Assembly (NCBI GenBank): GCA_012932865.1
Contig: SAXG01000075.1
Coordinates: forward strand, 1-64,000
DNA from: Amylostereum areolatum
Lineage: Eukaryota > Basidiomycota > Agaricomycetes > Russulales > Stereaceae
DNA: 64,000 bases
Direction of reading: 5' to 3'
Under the pieces are notes generated by a model, which saw only the letters and a program-made list of their open reading frames with translations, did not search any database and was not told the DNA's origin. The first letter of the stretch is position 1; the number at the start of each line of letters is the position of its first letter. Below are positions 21,731 to 34,139 of the stretch, one piece after another. A program made the position numbers and the translations under genes.

Positions 21731-24450
21731 TTACTTATCACGAGAAAAGGGAACAACGTACTGCGGGGCTAAACTCTCCCTGCACAAAAGACAAGCTGGA
21801 ATCGAGTCATTCTCAGAGAAGCGGTGCAAAGGACGGGGAGAAGGGACGCACTCGATGGTGATCGTTGGGAAGGCCTCGTCCAGCAACCGCGTATTCGGAT
21901 GCAGCTCGCTCGGGATGTGCTCCACGATTGGATACGCGTGCACGAACACGATCGTGCACGCATCAGATGAGTTCGCGCGCACCGAGAGTATGGCCTCAAG
22001 CATCGTGTGGATCTGCGAGCCCTTTCTGTCAGCCATCCATCCAGTAGACCGACGCGTACAACGAACATTATCATTTTTGATCCACACGCAAACTTTCGAG
22101 TTTCGACTGCGCTTGTACCAACGCACGAGTCGGGTCGACTGTCCGCGCGCGCCGAACGGACTCGCGGCGTGGAGCCGGAGGGCGAGACGAAGGAGGCTGG
22201 ACTGGGTGGTGACGAGGAGAAGTATCGCTAAGATGATGAGGAAGGCCGCAGCAAAGAGGGCTAATGCAGTTGGGCTGGAGGCGGCATCAGTCCTGGGGTG
22301 GTGAAGGAAGAACGACTGAGAGAAAAGACGTACTCGAGAGCAATGTTGCCTGCCCAGGTGGTGATAACCACCACGAACGCGCCGACAACGACCAACATCC
22401 CAGCCCGCGGCTCTGCCGCCAAGTACGGGCGGTTGAGCTTCAAAAGTAAATTTGACAACACATACTGTTGTAGATGGTTAGACGTGTGCGAACGGACGAG
22501 AGGGAGGTTGAACACACTAAGAAGAGCACAAAAAGGAAAGTGACGGAAAACATGGATGACACGGTCGAAAGCTCCATCCCCGAAGCCAGATATAACAGCA
22601 ACGAGAGCCCGAGCGAGGTGAGCGTTGCGACGTACGCACTCTTTGTCACCGGAAGCTGGAGAAGGAAGAACTGTGGCAAGACGCGGTCCCTGGAAAGACA
22701 GCTCACTTCAGTCCAACGACGTACAAGGTGAATCCACTGTGGAAATCAAACCTTGCTAGCCGATCGAGCAGCTGCGTCGACGTGACCACGCCAGTAAGCA
22801 CCCCGCCCAAGAGAACCCCAACTGCGTCGACGACGATCCACACACGCAGCCAACGTCCCGCGGCCTCCTCCGCAAGCACCGAGAGCACGTTGTCCCCCTG
22901 CGTGATTGTCTGCGAGGGCAAGACGGCGTACACAAACAAACAGAGCGTGCCGTTCATGAGGGTGGCGATAGTGATGAGGTTGCGTAGCACGGCAGAGTAA
23001 GTTCGTGGGCGGACGTTCTCGATGTACGAAGGAGTACACTCGAAGCCTGCAGAGATATCCGATCAGAGTTGAGCGCCTTGAAGGTAAGAATAAAGGAGAG
23101 AACGCGCACCCGTGACACCAAGAAACGCGATGCATATCCCGTAGAAGAACGCGCGAACCGTGTCGAGGGCATTGTCCGGCCTCATTTCCCAATTTGCACG
23201 AAGAATCGACGAGCCAGGGTCCGTACGACCCCAATGAATTGCTGACGCCATCCCGAGGGCACACATCGTGAAGAGCTACTTCGCATCCCCAAGATAAGCA
23301 TCGAAAGCCGCTGGCACACAGGGCAGCATGCTTACATGGAAGGTGAAAACCGTTGCCGAGAGCACAGCGCTCTCTCGCAAACCCGCTAGGGCCAGAAATG
23401 CAAATCCAACCAGGAGAATGATCGTGATGACGGCGGGAGAAAGAGCGAGATGAGTGAACTCGCCACTGAGGTAGGTGCTGGCAGTCGCAGCAGATACCGT
23501 GGAAGTCAGCATGGCATCAAGCAACGTCGCGGTCGCTCCAATGACGGCCATTGTCTTGCCAGCGAATTGTAGAAGGTAGACGTAGTTTCTGATTCCGAAT
23601 GAGATGTTTCGTAACAGAGCAAAGTGACAGATCACATACGCGCCGTTGAGCCGTGCAGCAGACGCTAATTCGAGCATCAAGGGCCTCCAAAAAGATAGGA
23701 GAAGAGAGGCGACGATGAGACATATAGGCGCATATATCCCTGGAATTCTGGTCAATGGATGAAAGGGGGACTACAACGAGCCGCCTTACCTGCCACAGCG
23801 GACACAAGAGGGAACGTATAGAACACGCTCCCGACGAGGCCGTTTCCTGCGACAGATGATGCGAGAAGTTGGTTAAGGTAATGACGGGGAGCTTTGAGCG
23901 TTTCTGCCGCTGCATCGAGCTGGGAAGGAGTGATATCCAAGTAACGCGTGGATCCCCATCCCTGAAAACCACATGAGGGGTTGAGGGTGGATATATGCGC
24001 ATGAGGACGCACGGAAAACTCCCAGTCGTTGTTGAGGTCAGGGTTACGGAGGTGGGCATGCCCAATTTTCAATCCATCCGGGTCTGTGCCGTGTCGCTGC
24101 CGTCGGATGATCTAACGCGCTGTCAAGAACTAGCTAGTAGATGAGCTAAAGCCCAACGCACCGTCTGGAATTCACTCTGAGCGAAAGACGGCGGTTTGAG
24201 CGACTTCGCGTCGGTCGTGTCTGTACAACGCATCCATACTCAGCATCGCGCCCGCCGATAGAACGAGTTGGAGCGCACCAAGGTCAGACAATGGCTGATC
24301 CACTCCTTCATCTATATATTCGTGAATCGCATCCATTTCCCCCAAGGGTGGTCCTGCGCGTCGCGCAGTTGTTTGGCTTGATGTGGGCGAGTTTGGGGGG
24401 CTTGTCGAAGACCATTTCGACGTCTTCCCAGGGGCTTTTACGACGGGCAT
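21731..24450 (-). CDS. Amino acid permease (APC superfamily), with an apparent frame break in the first exon
   Basis: Exons: 24450-24162 (start could also be 24336), 24111-23790, 23739-23640, 23588-23336, 23275-23110, 23046-22752, 22689-22518, 22464-22334, 22274-22067 and 22012-21731. Conserved blocks of the fungal AA_permease_2 group are present: MDAIHEYIDEGVDQPLSDLG, GWGSTRYLDITPSQ, LASSVAGNGLVGSVFYTFP, RLNGANYVYLLQFAGKT, ECTPSYIENVRPRTYSAVLR, many hydrophobic helices, and the C-terminal cytoplasmic tail (VCVWIKNDN-IHTMLEAILSV, DEAFPTITIE). Likely imports amino acids at the plasma membrane. Exon 1 as read hits TGA at 24174-24172 after AVFRSE. The expected FQT codons, in phase with exon 2, begin four bases later, so a 4-base surplus (TGAA) breaks the frame. 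From exon 2 onward everything is in phase. Confidence 0.8.
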
Positions 24451-24980
24451 GAACAAAGAATTTCCGATGCGATATGATGGATGGGTTAGAAACAAAGCAA
24501 GGTGCCACTTATTGGCCACTAACTGAGGCGGGGGAAACGTCGACGTCGAGAGGCGTCGAGAGTCGAGGCCTCGAGACCCAGACGCGATTCCAAATCGGGC
24601 ACTGGCCGCGGCTACACGTGACCATGTCTGGGACAAATTTGGGCCTCCCGGGCCGGCCCTACTACACTCGGCAAAGTTCGACTCGAGGCAAGTTCGAGCA
24701 CACTCCTTCATCCTCTCGACGCTCGTTCACCATCTGCTTACGACGAAGACCCTGCGAATACGAGTCAGAGGTAAGTGCATACATGCACTGTTGCCACGAG
24801 GAATGTTCTCATTCGGAAGGACCACGCTTGCATGTCAGGAAGTTTTCCCCAGGACTCTTCGCGAAGTTGCCGAAGCTTGAAGCTTGAAGCTTGAAGGTGC
24901 GTCGCTTTCCATACCATCTAGGCCATTCTTTATAACGGAAAATCACACTTGCTAAATCCCATAAGACGCAACACCGTGAA
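24451..24980. other. Divergent intergenic region (permease / F-box gene)
   Basis: Presumed promoters of both flanking genes. A short tandem repeat of GAAGCTT (three copies) lies at about 24872-24895. No gene seen. Confidence 0.45.
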
Positions 24981-26759
24981 ATGGAAGAAATCGACTTGCC
25001 TCGTTCACCGTTTGTAGACGGCAGCAACACGATTCACCACTTGGACTCGGAGGAACGGTGAGTCCCCTATATACCGGCTTCTTCCTCCTCTACTAATCTC
25101 CGACTCGTGAATGTCTTGTCTTCTGACCCGGACGAATATGTGCGTAGTCCACGGAATCGCTCCCCCGTTCACGAACAAGGACACTCCGCTGCACCATGCC
25201 ACATCGACCGCGTACCCTGCGAGATCATCTCCCAGGTATTCTCGCTCTTGGCAGACGACGATTATCCGCGCTTTAACATGTCCCCTCATGGAAAGCGCTA
25301 CATTTTGGGCTGGATCAATGTCACTCACGTCTGTCCGCGCTGGCGATCCATAGCCCTTAACATGGCCTCCTTCTGGGCGCGCGACGTCTGCAACGTCCCG
25401 GAAGCGCGGGACGTCGTAGTACGACGCGCACGAAACTTCCCTTTGAAGCTTCAAATGGGGCATCATTTTTACCCAGGCGAGCTATATGCATCCATGCACC
25501 GGTTCATCGTCGAACACATCCCTAACGCCAGGGACATCGATGTCATGTTGCGCGAGGGGTACTTGAAGCGGCTGCTCGATGGTCTCGTCGATGCGGGCGA
25601 CCTTTCCAAACTTGAAGCACTGTCTGTCAAGCGACCGGCGGACGGGCGTTTTGAGCGATGCTTGCACTCGGCCATTGTCGCACCGCGCCTACGTACATGC
25701 GTCCTTGGGGATTGCTTTGTTCCATTGAACGCACTCCACCTTACGCATTTGGACCTTTCCCGCAACATCGATGCGTATGAACAGTCTCGTATGGGAGTAA
25801 GCGTCCAACGCGTCCTCCATACACTCCGCACTACGCCGCGCCTACAGCGTCTTCGTATTTCCGATTACTTCTCTTATTCGGAAGGGGTTGAAGGGCAGGT
25901 GGTCAACCTCCAGGAGCTTCAGGAACTCTCCATTTTTAGCCACCCATCGCACTGCATCACCTTCCTCAAGAACATCTCCTTCCCACCCTCCCTCCGTCTT
26001 CGCGTCGGGTTTTACATCGCTCCCAGATATATGACGAACAAATCAGTACAAGCGTCAATCCTCCCCTACTTCCGTGATCTTTTCTCCCTCCTTTCCCCCT
26101 TGCTAGATCTTTCATCCCCGTCACACTCTCATGTCCCGACCGCGCTCTCCGTGGCTATGACCCCTACCTGGAACTTTCATGTCAACGTTCTCGCACCTTC
26201 GACCTCACCACGGCAGCCTTCGTTCATCCCGTTTTTCACAGATTACCGGAGCCTGTTCGACGCCAACCACCACTCCGCTCTCCATCTCGCCGTCATCAAC
26301 TGGATTCCACCCGGTGATGCCGTTCTCGAGATCTGCACCCTTCTCAGCGAGGACTTTGGCACGGCGGGGACCGTCAAGAAACTGGAAATGTCGTATCAAG
26401 CGCACGGAGAAGAACACTGGAAGAGGATGACTGCCCTTTGGCCGGACGTCGAGGAGTTTTACATGTCAGGGTATTGCTGCGACCAGGAGGGCGTTTCGGA
26501 GGCGCTCAAGCCGCAGATTGCGAACGGGATGGCGGATATGCGGTGGAAGCGCCTACGGTTGTGGCGGCTGGCGCCGCAGATATGCCAGAATGGAAACGAC
26601 GCAGAGGGGAATGTCGACGCGGTCGCGACGGCACTGGAGATGCGCGCGGAGCACGGCATGAAGCTGCACGAGTTCGAAACATCGCACGAGAACATGAAGA
26701 ATATCCGGACGCGCCTCGAATGCGCGGCAACCACTGTTAACTTTGTTGAATCCCACTAG
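24981..26759 (+). CDS. F-box protein with LRR-like C-terminal region
   Basis: Two exons, 24981-25057 and 25148-26759 (90-nt intron with CTAAT branch-like sequence), 562 residues. The F-box region reads HIDRVPCEIISQVFSLLADD, then GWINVTHVCPRWRSIALNMASFWARDV, the typical Agaricomycete F-box-like pattern ending in a Trp. The remainder is Leu-rich with LRR-like periodicity (LRTCVLGDCFVPLNALHLTHLDLS). Probably a substrate receptor of an SCF ubiquitin ligase; the target is unknown. It is convergent with a related F-box gene at 28770-26938. No NADAR domain is attached, unlike the genes at 36-58 kb. Confidence 0.8.
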
Positions 26760-26937
26760 GCTCCTGCCACGGGCACGGTACTTATGTATATGAGATCTTG
26801 AGAGAGTCAGGGTCTCTAGTCGCTATACATATACCGTGGCCTAGAGTGTGTATGGTTCAAATAGGAGCTGTTGTTATCGAATTGCCGCCCATGCGGTTAT
26901 ACTACTTGCGTACTATGTACCAGCACGATACGTGCGC

Positions 26938-28770
26938 CTATAATGCGCCATATAGTAACATACGTCTCTCACGGCTGTATCCAAATTGCGAAAGCACAAC
27001 CTCAGTCAAGGTTGGACGATCGCATCCAGACTGCCACTGATCAATCAACACTCCCCACAGGTACACCTCGCATCCTTCTGGAAGACACGGACGCAGGTTC
27101 TCCGCCGCTATCCACCTGTCCGCTCGCAATATCATAGCCCTGACCTCTTCAACAGACTTTGCTGTATCCCGAATATCCAGCTCCACCTTACGCATGATCT
27201 GTCCCATGACGGTGCGATGCATCAAGGAAGACGCCAACGCCCCTTCGGGGGAGAATGGATCCCGTTCGCTGCTGTCCACCTTCAGTCGTAAGGTTCGTAA
27301 TTTGGGGAGGACGAGCGGGGACTGGGGGTAGGACATGCCGATGACCGCGTGCGGTGGGGAACAAAATGCCCCCATAAAAACGGGATCATCGCAGGCAGCT
27401 TGTTGTAATGCGAGGGTGTGCACGGACTTGAGCGTACACAAGGCAGACACCCACTCCTCTTGCTCCTGGGAAAATAGTCGGCCTTCAGATGAAACCTCGA
27501 CGGATCGAAGTGATAATGCTTCGAGGCCGGACAAATCAATCCTCGCTCGGAGAACATTGAGTATCTCCAGCGAACAGCATCTCGAAGGGACCTGTGACCA
27601 GCCTACTGACTCCGCGTCGATGGCAAGTTCGACCGTGGAGTACGAGCGTGGGGTGTAATCATGAAACATGCCTTGCTCGGGCGCATTGAAACAAAGATCC
27701 GAGGCAAGTCTGAATGCAAGGAATTCTTCGTTTTCGACGATGGAAAGCGACCGAAGGCAGTCTGCCTTGGAGATGTGCGCGCTCAGGGCTTCGGTGAAGG
27801 TCCGCATATCAGGAACGTGTGCATCGACTGTGACACAAGCCCAACGCTTCAGAGTGATCGAGATCGACGCGGTCGAGGGCATATTGATTCGCTGGAACAA
27901 CGAGAGGCAAGGTGCGAGATCATCGTCGCAAAGCATGAGCTCGTCGAGGTACGGGAGGTCGATAATAACTGTATCTTTCGACTGCGAGCCTGGAAAACCT
28001 GGTACCATCGAGGTGCGGAGGGACTTGAGATACGGGTTCTGGGAAAGGAAATCGAGGAACTGGGAGGCTTTGGGGATGGCTTGGAGAGGCATATAGGGGT
28101 GACGCTCGATATAGACCTCGGTCAATGAGGCAGTGTTCCATGGAATGAATACACCGTCGAGATGAAGGTCTTGTAGCTTCGGAGCACTGGGAGGCGGGAT
28201 ACTGCCATCTAATATTTGGACGAATTGAGGAACTCCTTCCTCTGCTTCGCAGTCTAGTAGGTCAAAGGCGAGTGTTTTGAGGAAGGGGAATTCGTGTTTG
28301 GATAACGCCGAGGCCCATGCATTGATGTACGTCTTCTCGCTTAAAACGACCACAAGGTGTTGAGCACGCCCCAGGTGACGGAGCCAGAACTGGTGCAGAG
28401 CGTCCCGATCTTGCAAATCGTGGTAATCGTAGACTGCAATCTCGAGTGGGGCCTCCTTGCACCGGGGAAGAATGACCTCGGCTGCGGCGAACGAATACCA
28501 AAGTATACTACACATTTTTGTGGCCCAAAGAAGCGGCATACCGAGTGCGATCGCGCGCCATAAACGGCAGATGTGAGTGAGTTTGATCCACCCGAGCTGT
28601 TCTCGTGATTGCGGAGACAGCTTGAGAACAGGTAAAGCGTCCACGACGGTAAGTATGATGTCTGCAACCGTTTCAACTGGAAGGCGGAAGATCGGTGGGC
28701 GGTTCGAAGAGAGCGGCGCGCCGACGGAGTCACCCCGAGTGAGAGCCTGAGGCACGTCCAAGTTGTGCAT
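26938..28770 (-). CDS. F-box protein with LRR-like C-terminal region
   Basis: A single open exon of 610 codons. The F-box region is IFRLPVETVADIILTVVDAL, then QLGWIKLTHICRLWRAIALG followed by MPLLWATKMC. The rest is LRR-like, with KLQDLHLDGVFIPWNTASLT and LPKLRTLRLKVDSS. It is related in layout to the convergent gene ending at 26759; the gene ends are only about 180 bp apart. Probably an SCF substrate receptor of unknown target. An upstream exon cannot be excluded because several short open pieces lie between 28771 and 29242. Confidence 0.8.
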   Translation of the reverse strand: MHNLDVPQALTRGDSVGAPLSSNRPPIFRLPVETVADIILTVVDALPVLKLSPQSREQLGWIKLTHICRLWRAIALGMPLLWATKMCSILWYSFAAAEVILPRCKEAPLEIAVYDYHDLQDRDALHQFWLRHLGRAQHLVVVLSEKTYINAWASALSKHEFPFLKTLAFDLLDCEAEEGVPQFVQILDGSIPPPSAPKLQDLHLDGVFIPWNTASLTEVYIERHPYMPLQAIPKASQFLDFLSQNPYLKSLRTSMVPGFPGSQSKDTVIIDLPYLDELMLCDDDLAPCLSLFQRINMPSTASISITLKRWACVTVDAHVPDMRTFTEALSAHISKADCLRSLSIVENEEFLAFRLASDLCFNAPEQGMFHDYTPRSYSTVELAIDAESVGWSQVPSRCCSLEILNVLRARIDLSGLEALSLRSVEVSSEGRLFSQEQEEWVSALCTLKSVHTLALQQAACDDPVFMGAFCSPPHAVIGMSYPQSPLVLPKLRTLRLKVDSSERDPFSPEGALASSLMHRTVMGQIMRKVELDIRDTAKSVEEVRAMILRADRWIAAENLRPCLPEGCEVYLWGVLIDQWQSGCDRPTLTEVVLSQFGYSRERRMLLYGAL

Positions 28771-29427
28771 GGAGACACCGACAGAACTGTGTAACGTAGG
28801 TGGATGAGATTACTGGCGAGGACGAGCAAGATACGAGCGCACCTTGTGAGTCTAGGAGCAGTAGGACGGCACGCCAGATCACTGGACTTCGCTGATGTCG
28901 ACGACGAAGCCATAGTCGGAACTTGCCAGTAGCGTAGCCTTGCGTGCGCGTAAATCACGTTGAGCGTGTTCATCTCCTGGCTTAAATACCCGCGGCGACA
29001 TCGTTGACATAGACGGTGACCTCGAGGAAAGAGCCTTGTCTTCCAGAACAAAGCCAGAAAACTTCCCCCCAGTTCGTCCTTTCGAGCGTTCTGCTTTGTT
29101 TCTTTGTTTCACGCAAACACGCGTCGTCATCTGTGTAAAAGCTGTACTGTGACCATAATGCGCCCTTGAACAATTCAAGAAGCGCTTTCGGGACCATGCC
29201 GTGAAAGAAGAGCCTGAGGTTCTCGCGGACAATTCGCGACATGGAGGCTGGAGTGCGTGAGTGGAGTCAACCCTATGACTAACTTGTCAGGCAAGTCGGA
29301 CCCAACCACCGCGCAGTCCCAGGCCTCGATTACCCACGACGAAAGAGGGACATCGCTTATCCTAAACAAAGTACGTAGAGTAAACGTCCATCGTCCAACA
29401 AGATTCAAGGCAGACAGACCAAAACCG
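28771..29427. other. Intergenic with a short minus-strand open frame
   Basis: On the minus strand 29242-28982 encodes 86 codons (starts with MSRIVRENLRLFFHGMVPKA, hydrophobic and Tyr/Phe-rich). It could be a small gene or an upstream exon of the F-box gene, but nothing recognisable supports either. Otherwise promoter sequence. Confidence 0.25.
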
Positions 29428-32351
29428 CTACACCATCTCGTCACCCCCATCAGCGTACGGCCCGGTTACAGCTTTCTCTCCATCCTCGCCCTTCTCATCC
29501 TCCTTCCGCCGGCCAATGCCAGACTTCGAACGCCCACCCGCGAAGGAGGACTCGGGACGCACACTCTTCGCCAGACGAGCCCAGTGCACCCGTGCCCGAG
29601 AATCCTCCACGACGCTCTCCCGCCCTTCCCCGTCCTCCTGGCCAGACGTCGTCGGCTCGCCCTGGCCTTCCTCCTCGGCCTTCCTCCCTCCTTCCTCTCG
29701 ATCATCTTCCTCTCCCCGCCCCGTCACCTCCACCCGCCGAAATATCGCCAGATTCTTCTGCACGATCCTGGTCACGGCCTCCGGGGTGTCGTTGAAGAAG
29801 TCCCAGAACCCAGCGCGACGCAGTTCGGGGCGATGGGCGGCGGCGACGGCGGGATAGCCGGCAGCGTGCGGTGGTTCGTACGGCGTGGGTGGCAAGACGG
29901 GTGTATTCGTTTCTGAGGGCGGTGGGAGACTCGACGGCACCGAAGGACCCACGGCTCTCGAGCGCCCGGAGTATCCCCACTCCCAAGACAACATCGACAG
30001 GTTCGAGTCCGTCGTCCAGGTGCTTTCCTTCCTGATAGGTGCCCGCCTCCGCTCGTCGTACGCGCTCAGGTCGGAGGGGTCGTCCGTGATGAGAACTGGA
30101 GCAACGAGGGAAGCGAGGCTTGACTCGGATCCGTGGAGAGACGTTTCGTAGCCAACGGGCGAGGCGTGAATGCTGGAATGAGCGGGATCCGGGTTGAGCT
30201 GTGCGATAGGTGGTTCTTGCTCCGCCGAGTCTGTGGATGGCGTTGGCGACGGCCGAAAGGGTAGGTCTTGAACGTCCTCAAAGTCATGGGACCCGCTAGC
30301 CATAGGTTGAACAGAAGGTTCGTCCGCCGGAAGGTAAAGCATGCCGCGCAGGGCGTTCACGATGGGTCCTTCCTCGTCGTACTTCGAAGGTTCCTCCCAG
30401 TTGAGCGGGGTGGATGCCGCCTCGAACGTATCCTCCTCCTCCGCCACGCGATCCGGAAACAGGCCCGCCTCGCGCACGGCCATCATCCCGGCCGTAAGGT
30501 GGAAGAGATGGTACGCGTCCTTGACCTGGACCAGCTGCTGCTGCACGAACGACCGGAGGTCGTCGACGTCCGCAAAGCCGGGGTCGTCGACCTCGTCCGA
30601 GGCGAGCTGGTCGGCGAGGATCCGAAGCGGGCTGTCCGGCGGGATGTACATGTGCTTCCCGTTGCGGACGACGGTGGTGACGTAGGGCTGGATGATGACG
30701 TTGAGCCTGTTGCGGATGCGGAAGAGCTCGCGCACGTCCACGCGGATGGCCTGCGAAAACACCGTCGTCGACTCCCCGACGTCGGCCTCGATCTTCTTCA
30801 GGCAGTCGCGGTAGTGGCGGAGGACGAGGCCGAGCAGGAGGATCAGGCAGTGCGAAGCGACCCTGCGCACGCCGAGGTTGCCCACGTTGTCGGACTGCGC
30901 CACCATGGCCACGTCTTCGAAGGCGGGGTACAGGCAGCGCTCCGCGACCTCGGTCCTGAACGTGAGTGGGGGCTGCTCGCTCCCGACAAGCTTGGCGAGC
31001 AGCAGCAGGGCGCGCATGCACGAGTCGGCGCGCGTCGCCTGCCATGGGAGGAGAGGGTCGAACTTGATCCTGCCTGTGCACGTTCGGAGCAGGCGCGGGA
31101 TCTCGTGTCCGACTTTGGAGCCTTCGAACAGGAGCGCCTGCACGACCGCCACGGCTTCGTCGATCAGGCCCTTCTGCCGCACGGGTTGGACCACGTCCGG
31201 GAGCGCGCCGAACAGCGCCTCGAGATTTGAGTCGGTGAGGTCGTGGTCGTCCGTCCAGGTGTCCATCGTCCATTGGATGATATCCTTGTCCATCTCGAGC
31301 CCGCTCGCGGTGTCGTTATTGGAGAGTAGATCGTCGACCGGTAACCGTTTTACTGGCCCTGTGAAACTCGACCTGGCGCTTAGCGTCGAGCGGATGGTAT
31401 TGATGGTGCGTTGGATCATGTTAGACAGCGGTGTCTTGTACGGGCACGCGTACACGAACACGGGCATCAAGGTGAGAAACCCGTACGCGAGGCCAACGAG
31501 AATGGCCACGGCCAGGTTGACGTACGCGACTACGTTGTTGACCGTGAAGGCGAAAAGGACGAGGCCGACGATGAAGAGGAGGACGGAAAAGTGGAGGAGG
31601 AGAGGGATGCAGCCCACGAGAAGTTCCGCGCCAAATCGTTCTACGCCCTTTGCAAAATATGCGCGGAACCGGGCTCGTTGGGTGAGGGATGCGCGCCGCT
31701 CGGTGCTCTGGAGGTACTCGCGGGACCATTGTTGAACGAGCGTGGCGACGAGGGCACAGCTCAGGGAGAAAACGAGGCTAATGAACCACAGGCAGTTGAT
31801 CCAGAGAGATATTGTGATGCCAGGAGGGCTGTCGATAGATACCGTGGACGCCACCGTGGCTGCGGCGGAGTTTTCGAGCGCAGCGACGACGCGTATGAGG
31901 AGGTCCGCGGCGGCTTGCGTGTTATCGGGTTGGAGGAGCTTGTACGTCTCGACAATGAAAGCGGTGACGACGGCTGAGAACAGACCCGACTTTTCATGGG
32001 GTCAAACTCGCATTTTGATGGGGAAAAGGAAGAAGACGCACAAAAATGAGAATCCCGTCCATGTCTCCCTTCCACCTTTCGACGAGATCGTTGTCGAGCT
32101 TGTTGGCATGGCTCAAGTACGACGACCATATGTTCGCCGCGCGCGTGGACTGGGGCTCATCTGGGGGAACGAGGACCGTTGAAATCGGCACAGTGGACGG
32201 AGAGAATGGCGAGCGACGCACCGATGGGGTTTTGTTTGATGGGAAACTTGAGGTTCTTCATCCAGGCTCGGTCGACGCGAAGCGGTTGTTGAGAGATGCG
32301 CTGCCATCGAAGGGCGGCACGTATGCCTGCCGCTGGCAGACGGCGGACCAT
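29428..32351 (-). CDS. DUF6535-domain multi-pass membrane protein
   Basis: Three exons, 32351-32222, 32160-32042 and 31989-29428, 936 residues. The DUF6535 signature is clear: STRAANIWSSYL, VERWKGDMDGILIF (end of exon 2), SGLFSAVVTAFIVETYK, then ISLWINCLWFISLVFSLS. Further membrane segments follow at about residues 206-262 (LLVGCIPLLLHFSVLLFIVG and NVVAYVNLAVAILVGLAYGF). The long C-terminal part (about 270-936) is helical and then low-complexity, ending in Glu/Arg-rich sequence. The family is widespread in Agaricomycetes with no known function. Splices are supported by reading KQNPI-DEPQSTRAANIW across intron 1, matching the pseudogene copy. ATG 32351 sits in a GCCATGG context. Confidence 0.8.
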
Positions 32352-34139
32352 GGCGGTGGAGGATGACAACGACGGTGAGCGCGCATTCGAATTGTCGGGA
32401 TGATCGACTTGAAGGCGCGTTTGATGCCCGCCCCCTGTGCCGCCGCAGCCCTCGTGATGGGAACAACTTTCTAAATACGGGCTCGGTCATCGTTCTCGTC
32501 TTGGTCGGAAGCATAATCTACGATGATACACCACCAAGTAAGTACCGGCACCACTACTGCTGTGGCTGCACCTTGCAGCTGCCCAGGTATCTACTTGCAT
32601 CAATTCGGGTCTATATTCGACTCATTTCTCAACCGGGCCATCGATTTATGTATACGTCGAGGCTAGAGTCGCTCCTTCACAAAGTCCCAGTCCATCGAAC
32701 TTAAACGTTGAGTACATGGTAATGGTGGACGCAGTGGAGACAGCGGTAGAGATCCAGGAAAGCTACCGCGGTCTCGAAGTAAAGTTGAGCGGGAAACACC
32801 CCAACCCGCGCACGTAAGAATGGGGCAAGCGTTAACAGCATTTCGGAACGACCCAACCGCGTCGAGCGACCACAAGAGCACGAAAAAGCCTATGAAGAAA
32901 ATAAAGACGGCCGCGTATGTGCATGTGAAGAGAGGGATCCGGGTGCGAGCACCTCTGCCACATGGCAGCGTTTGAGATCAACGGGTTCCCTTTAGCGACT
33001 GTCGGTTCTGGGTTGAACGTAGAAGCGGGAACACACCTGTGTGATCGTGGCGGCGATCCTCAAGCAGAGGCTGAAGAGCCAGGTTACTTACGGTGAGAAT
33101 AGTGATGAAGTTGTGGGTGTGAAAAAATTGAACGGGAGTTGGTGGATCGGAGAGCCGAAGGTGGCGAGCGCAACGAGCGCATAAGTTGTCGTGTCGTACG
33201 GACCAACTCGAAGGCCTTCCCTAGTTCTTTTCAGTGGACGCGGAGACTGTGGCACCAAACAGACCGGTCTACACACCCTCGAATTAGTAAAGCATCAGGG
33301 AACGAGATGGGGGGAACGCACAAGGGTAAGCTTAAGAATGACATCTTCACTCCCTTTCCGGATTTTCGACCAGGGTTCTGTTGTCCCCGTCCGTTCTGGA
33401 GAGTTAACAGTCAAAAATAATCTTACTTTCAGTCAGTCACCTTCTTCCTGGAATCCTGGACGGAAAAGGTCGAACCTGATTTTCGGCCGCTGTGCACCAT
33501 CTCGGCCGCCGTGGTTTGGGGGTTGCCGTCGGTTGCGACACGTCTTCTTTTGCAGCGTTCAAAAGCTTTGAGCGGACAGGGAGGGCAGGCTCCTGGGAAG
33601 GGCGCAGGATTGGACAGTCTGAGGAGGAACAAGGCTGTGGTGACGTCTCGAGCGAGAAAGTCGACCTTGCAGCCATAGTAACAGACCTACCTAACATAAT
33701 GAGACGCTTGGCTGTTTAGTACGTTCAGTACCAGTAACAGAGAATTCTAATCCTGGACCAAATTTCATAAAGGCTCCGATACATGCACGATGGTATTAGT
33801 CCGAGTCCTCAATATGTTCAACACGCGCGTGGTGCCGCGTGCGTGATGCTGCAAATCAATGTATATCGTCAGCGAGTGTGGCGGCTAGGAGAGATCGCAA
33901 TACAATGCACGTATTTTACCTTTCGTGATGACCTGAAGTTTTGTTGTGGCACAGCAACGACAGGGGACGAGCAAAGTCGAGGACTAATACTGGTCGAGGA
34001 GGCTGGAAGCACCGGCACTGCCACTTATAGTACCACTCTCCCACGCCTTGTTCTTATCCCGAACTTGTCTCTGCTCACCGCGCCCGCCATCCCCCACGCT
34101 CCCGCCCACCATCCACCTCGATCGCAGCCGTCATCCACC
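32352..34139. other. Intergenic with remnants of a possible membrane-protein gene
   Basis: On the minus strand, about 32940-32840 reads as a hydrophobic exon (IPLFTCTYAAVFIFFIGFFV followed by LLWSLDAVGSFRNAVNA). About 33250-33100 reads TTTYALVALATFGSPIHQLP. These look like transmembrane pieces of a small (MARVEL-like?) protein, but I cannot join them into a clean model. The remainder, up to 34139, is the promoter region of the phosphatase-inhibitor gene. Confidence 0.3.

Noticed and set aside
24872..24895. Three GAAGCTT units as a possible operator or array
   Set aside because: Too short and simple; a microsatellite-like slip in a promoter region. No spacer structure.
28982..29242. 86-codon minus-strand frame as a separate gene
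   Set aside because: No motif, no clear promoter or splice context; kept only as a note in the intergenic entry.
30268..31273. Open frames of over 300 codons on both strands within the DUF6535 gene
   Set aside because: Shadow frames: biased composition (Arg/Val/Asp or Arg/Pro/Ala) and no motif. The real frame carries the DUF6535 signature and membrane helices.
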